DNA from: Megaustenia siamemsis
Lineage: Eukaryota > Mollusca > Gastropoda > Stylommatophora > Ariophantidae
NCBI GenBank assembly: GCA_032433765.1
Contig: JAVIAB010000092.1
Coordinates: 101,994,564 to 102,058,563 of the forward strand
Length of the DNA stretch: 64,000 bases
Direction of reading: 5' to 3'
The notes beneath the pieces are model-generated. The model saw only the letters and a list, made by a program, of their open reading frames with translations. It was not told where the DNA came from and did not search any database. Positions 60,405 through 64,000 of this stretch are shown piece by piece (position 1 is the first letter of the stretch; each line of letters opens with the position of its first letter). The translations under genes and the position numbers were made by a program.

Positions 60405-61022
60405 ATGGATCCCAGATGGAAATACCCATTCACAGCTCTGATAGCCGGGCCTACAGGGTGTGGGAAAACGGTATTTGTGCAAAATTTTATACAGAAGCTT
60501 CTCGAGTTAGCTGTCCCCGTACCGGAGGAAGTTATATGGCGTTATGGTGAATGACAACCAATATACGAGACTATGGGGTCAGTGAGATTTATCGAGTGTC
60601 TACCAGACATCGATAAATTTGAAGGTGGTAAGAAGAGAAGACTGATCGTTATCGATGGCTTGATGTCGGAGACGGACGAGAGAGTAACAAAATTATTCAC
60701 CAAAGGTAGTCATCACAGAGATATTAGTGTGATGTACATTGTGCAAAACCTATTCGGAAAGAATAAGGAACATCGAACCATAAACCTCAATACACACTAT
60801 TTAGTCCTTTTCAAGAACCCGAGAGACGGAAGTCAAATAATCAATCTGACTAAACAAATGTACCCACGAGAGGTGGGGTACCTCTAAGATAGTTTTAAGC
60901 ACGCGACAGCGTCTCCTCACTGTTACTTGTTGGTTGATCTTCGTCAGGATACACCGGATCATCTTAGGTTGAGCACAAAAACATTCCCAGGGGAGAGACA
61001 AATCGTCTACGTCCAAAAGTAA
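60405..61022 (+). pseudogene. virus-type packaging ATPase, two nonsense codons
   Basis: A P-loop NTPase of about 205 codons. It starts MDPRWKYPF, an upstream Met at 60288 being unlikely because a TA microsatellite lies between. Walker A is GPTGCGKT (near residue 15), then a Walker B-like strand RRLIVIDGLMSETD, then KGSHHRDISVMYIVQNLF and a conserved LNTHYLVLFKNPRD block. A C-terminal YLLVDLRQDTP and a basic end follow. The layout matches the short FtsK/HerA-type packaging ATPases that move DNA into capsids in polinton-like and other DNA viruses. In-frame TGA at 60552-60554 and TAA at 60885-60887 interrupt it with no frameshift, so it was lost by point mutation. It ends at TAA 61020-61022, where LINE sequence begins. 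Confidence 0.75.
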
Positions 61023-62705
61023 CAAAAATGTGCGACGAATCACTTAAACGATAATATGATAGAGCGGTTAACAAATGGCATCATGAGAGCTGCTAAGGAA
61101 TCCATTCCTAGAGAAGCAAGAAGAAACTACAAGCCATACTGGAGCAAGGAAATACAAAGACTAGAGGAGAAGCTGGACTCTGCCAGAGAACTAGCTGCAA
61201 CAACACACAGCAAAGAGAGCAACATTGCCTTCAAAGCAGCCTCGGCCAAATACAGACGTGAGGTCAGAATATCAGCAAGACAGAGCTGGATAGACAAAAC
61301 AGAGAGCCTTAATCTAGACAAAAATGGTCATAAACTGCGAAAGCTCTGAGTGACGAAAACAACTGCCGACCTCCAATATCATTAATACACAATCAGAACA
61401 TCCTCACAGACAAAAGAGCAGTAAATCTACTGATAGAGACTACAAAAACATTAGTAGAATAAACATTCCAATAGACAAACAGAAAGCTGCAAGGCGAAAC
61501 AACCAAGATGCAAAACACATGCTTTTAGCACCTAAAGAGTATCAGACGACCATCTTTACCCCAACTGAATTAGATGTTGCCTTCAAAGTATTGAAGCTCA
61601 AAAGTTCCCCTGGTAAAGATAGAATCTCCAACGAAATGCTCCTAAATCTTGGACAGAAAGCCAAGAGCCAGCTTCTAAGGATAATAAAGTCTAGCTGGAA
61701 GAGAGGTCATGTGCCGGCAATCTGGAAAGAAGCTATTATGGTGCCCATCATCAAGCGTGGAAAAGACCTACTAGACCCAAGTAGCTATAGACCAATTAGC
61801 CTACTGAGCTTCCTGAGTAAACTCACGGAAAGGCTGGTTAACAGAAGACTTATGTGGCATTTGGAGACAAAACAACAAATCATACCATAACAAAGTGGCT
61901 TCCGTCAGCACAGATCAACTGAAGACCTCGTCACCTACATTGCACAGGAAATAGAGGATGCTCTACAAGAAAAGTAGCACACTGGCAGTGTGGGTCGACA
62001 TGGAGAAGGCTTTTGATAGGGTTTGGCAAGAACAAGTTTTAAAGAACAAGCTTTTTAGACTTGGCATCCAGGATCGTTTATACAATTTGGTCTCTCAATA
62101 CCTTCATGATAGAACGACCAGAGTACAAGTTCAATGTCAACTAAGTAAGAAGGTCTCTATCGAACAAGGTGTCCCACAAGGCGGAGTCTTGTCCCCAACA
62201 CTCTTTTTAATTTTCATAAATGACATCGTAAAGGACATTCCACCCAGAATACACTCAGCAATATACGCAGATGTTATGGACTCGTGAGGAAAGTAAGTCG
62301 GTGGCGGGACCCAGGATGCCAGATGTCCTAGGTGAACTTGAAAAAATGGACGAACACCTGGTTCTTACCAATCAACGAAAAAAAAAAACAACATATATAA
62401 TTTTCAGCCTATCAAGAAACACACTCTCTGCAAACTTGAAGATAAAAGACCATACACTCCCTATTGACCAAAACCCAACATATCTTGGTGTCACCATGAA
62501 TCGCAGAATGACTTGGCAACATCAGATAGACAGAGCAAGGAAAAAAGCCAGAAAGCGAACAAATATTATGAAGAAATTGGCAGGAACGGACTGGGGGGCA
62601 GACAGCAATATTTTGAAAAGACTATACGTAGGAAGAGTCAGACCAGTTCTAGAGTATGGAGTCACAGCCTGGGCTATGGCTTCCAAATCACACATTAGCA
62701 AAATT
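61023..62705 (+). pseudogene. jockey-like LINE, RT region
   Basis: Plus-strand frames in order: a pre-RT region with YKPYWSKEIQRLEEKL (61056-61349), then RT with LKSSPGKDRISNEMLL, SSYRPISLLSFLSKL, GFRQHRSTEDLV, WVDMEKAFDRVW (first catalytic Asp), EQGVPQGGVLSP, and a damaged catalytic box IYADVMDS (a YADD in most relatives). Then YLGVTMNRRMTW and LEYGVTAWAMAS. Three frameshifts or stops separate the blocks. No endonuclease domain (5' truncation) and no RNase H. The 3' end stops exactly where the right inverted repeat begins, which is unusual for a LINE. Confidence 0.88.
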
Positions 62706-63118
62706 AACCTATAAAGAATAAAGTGAGGAGAGATAACACGCGTCAGCGTGATTCCCTTTTTTTTGAACACGCGTTTTAATTTTTCCTAGTTCCCCCCTAA
62801 CAAGCTCACCGCTACAGCATTTAAAATCCATAAAAATATGATAATCACGAGTGTTTACATCAGGAGACGCCGACCGATCACGAGACGTCACGGGTCGCCG
62901 ATCCTGCCCACAGCCGAGCCAGCGCGTATCACCGGGTCACGGGTCGACGGGTCACGGCCGGAACCAGCCGAACAAAAGAAAGCATAATTCCAACTGAACA
63001 CCAAACAAAAAAATGTGCGACCACATTATAAAATGTTCGGACACTTGTTATATAGGGCATATATAAAACGTGGCCGAACGTTTGGCGCAGTAATACAGGA
63101 ATTCCTTACTACTTGCGC
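62706..63118. repeat. right inverted repeat
   Basis: Reverse complement of 57228-57642; inner end 'aacctataaagaataaag', outer end 'actacttgcg'. Confidence 0.93.
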
Positions 63119-63608
63119 ATGTCATCTCTAGAAGTCACCTGTCTCTCACCCAACTATTTTTTCAGATACCTGGATACTTTTCTATCGAAGTAACTAAATC
63201 ATGGAAACATCCAGTGGAACGGAAAAAATTATTTAAAAGTCATAAAGAAAATAACAGTATGTGGCTGTTACTAGTTGTTATAAACGATTTTGAACATCTG
63301 AAAATGAAAGTGGCCATGAACATGGAGTTCTTATTGGAGAAACCTTGGAAATATTGTCTGATTGATGGAGAACTTGACACTTAATGTTTTACAAAATCAG
63401 TGTTAAAATAATATGTTCAGCTTTCATTTGTTTAACTGTACGAATATTTATATAAAATATGATATGAGTGTTATACTGTTTGTTGGTAATGACAAACTTA
63501 TTTGGTCTTAAATGGATTATTGAAAGTAGCAACGTTGAAAGGTGGTCAAAGCTGAAATATTTACATATTTATTGCAAGCAATCTAATTCTTCTAACGATC
63601 AGCACAAC
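63119..63608. other. no recognised gene; possible terminal exon
   Basis: A pyrimidine tract ending TTTTTTCAG at about 63163 is followed by about 71 open codons to a TAA near 63384 (frame starting IPGYFSIEVTKSWKHPVERK). I recognise no domain; it could be a chance frame. Confidence 0.3.
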
Positions 63609-64000
63609 AGAAGTGTGCACTAGCTTGTAGAGAAAGCACATACTAGCTTGTAGAGAAAGCACATACTAGCTTGTAGAGAAAGCATACACTAGTTTGTAGA
63701 GAAAGCATACACTAACTTGTAGAGAAAGCATACACTAGCTTGTAGAGAAAGCACATACTAGCTTGTAGAGAAAGCATACACTAGTTTGTAGAGAAAGCAC
63801 ATACTAGCTTGTAGAGAAAGCATACACTAGTTTGTAGAGAAAGCACATACTAGCTTGTAGAGAAAGCATACACTAGTTTGTAGAGAAAGCACATACTAGC
63901 TTGTAGAGAAAGCATGCACTAGCTTGTAGAGAAAGCATATACTAGCTTGTAGAGAAAGCATACACTAGTTTGTAGTGAAAGCACATACTAGCTTGTAGAG
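63609..64000. repeat. 23-bp minisatellite, continuing beyond the window
   Basis: About 17 units of TAGCTTGTAGAGAAAGCACA then 'tac', with 'cttg'/'tttg' and 'cacatact'/'catacact' variants in partly alternating order. Runs off the end of the window. Confidence 0.97.

Larger units (their letters stand above)
57228..63118. mobile_element. virus-derived element with long TIRs, decayed
   Basis: About 415-bp inverted repeats at each end bound a region with two genes typical of DNA viruses and virus-like transposons: a packaging-type P-loop ATPase on the plus strand and a PC4-like protein on the minus strand, divergently arranged. Two LINE fragments also lie inside (58363-59085 and 61023-62705). No major capsid, protease, integrase or polymerase is visible, so either the element is internally deleted or the inverted repeats are unrelated insertions. 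It resembles polinton, adintovirus or related lineages by gene content only; I cannot place it. Confidence 0.6.

Noticed and set aside
57228..63118. LTR retrotransposon with 415-bp LTRs
   Set aside because: The flanking repeats are inverted, not direct, and no gag, protease, RNase H or integrase is present.

Overview
The window is animal nuclear DNA: AT-rich, dominated by transposable elements and minisatellites. I found no intact host gene that I can name. The mix of elements (RTE-like and I-like LINEs, a jockey-like LINE, a Penelope-like GIY-YIG remnant, tRNA-derived SINEs, a mariner-like DNA transposon and a virus-derived packaging-ATPase element) suits a lophotrochozoan invertebrate, most likely a mollusc. 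That assignment is inference from element types, not from a marker gene. Almost every open frame is a transposon fragment, an open frame inside a tandem array, or a shadow.

Layout. 0.4-3 kb: LINE tails and one copy of a 3'-anchored retroposon. 4.23-6.21 kb: mariner-like transposon with 105-bp terminal inverted repeats (TIRs); its transposase is interrupted by a 211-bp insert holding a perfect 116-bp palindrome. 6.3-14.1 kb: RTE-like LINE, an I-like LINE carrying endonuclease, reverse transcriptase and RNase H (9.26-12.56 kb), and two opposed RTE-like fragments, with SINEs inserted. 16-19 kb: more LINE pieces. 21.7-24.5 kb: a 28-bp minisatellite of about 100 units. 27.7-31.5 kb: a 38-bp minisatellite in two blocks, separated by the longest copy of the retroposon, which carries cysteine-rich extracellular-type repeats. 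31.5-45 kb: LINE tails, SINEs, a Penelope-like remnant and further retroposon copies. 45-54 kb: two inverted copies of a dispersed sequence whose edges have grown into minisatellites, then an I-like LINE fragment with a nested SINE. 57.2-63.1 kb: a composite element bounded by about 415-bp inverted repeats. Inside are a broken packaging ATPase and a divergently transcribed PC4-like protein, plus two LINE fragments. 63.6 kb to the end: a 23-bp minisatellite.

Three observations deserve most attention. First, the TIR-bounded element at 57.2-63.1 kb looks like a decayed virus or polinton-type element. Second, a retroposon family (four copies, all sharing one 3' end with an AACCAAT-type tail) has mobilised a gene encoding tandem cysteine-rich domains. 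Third, minisatellites at 45-53 kb appear to have nucleated from the edges of one dispersed sequence.
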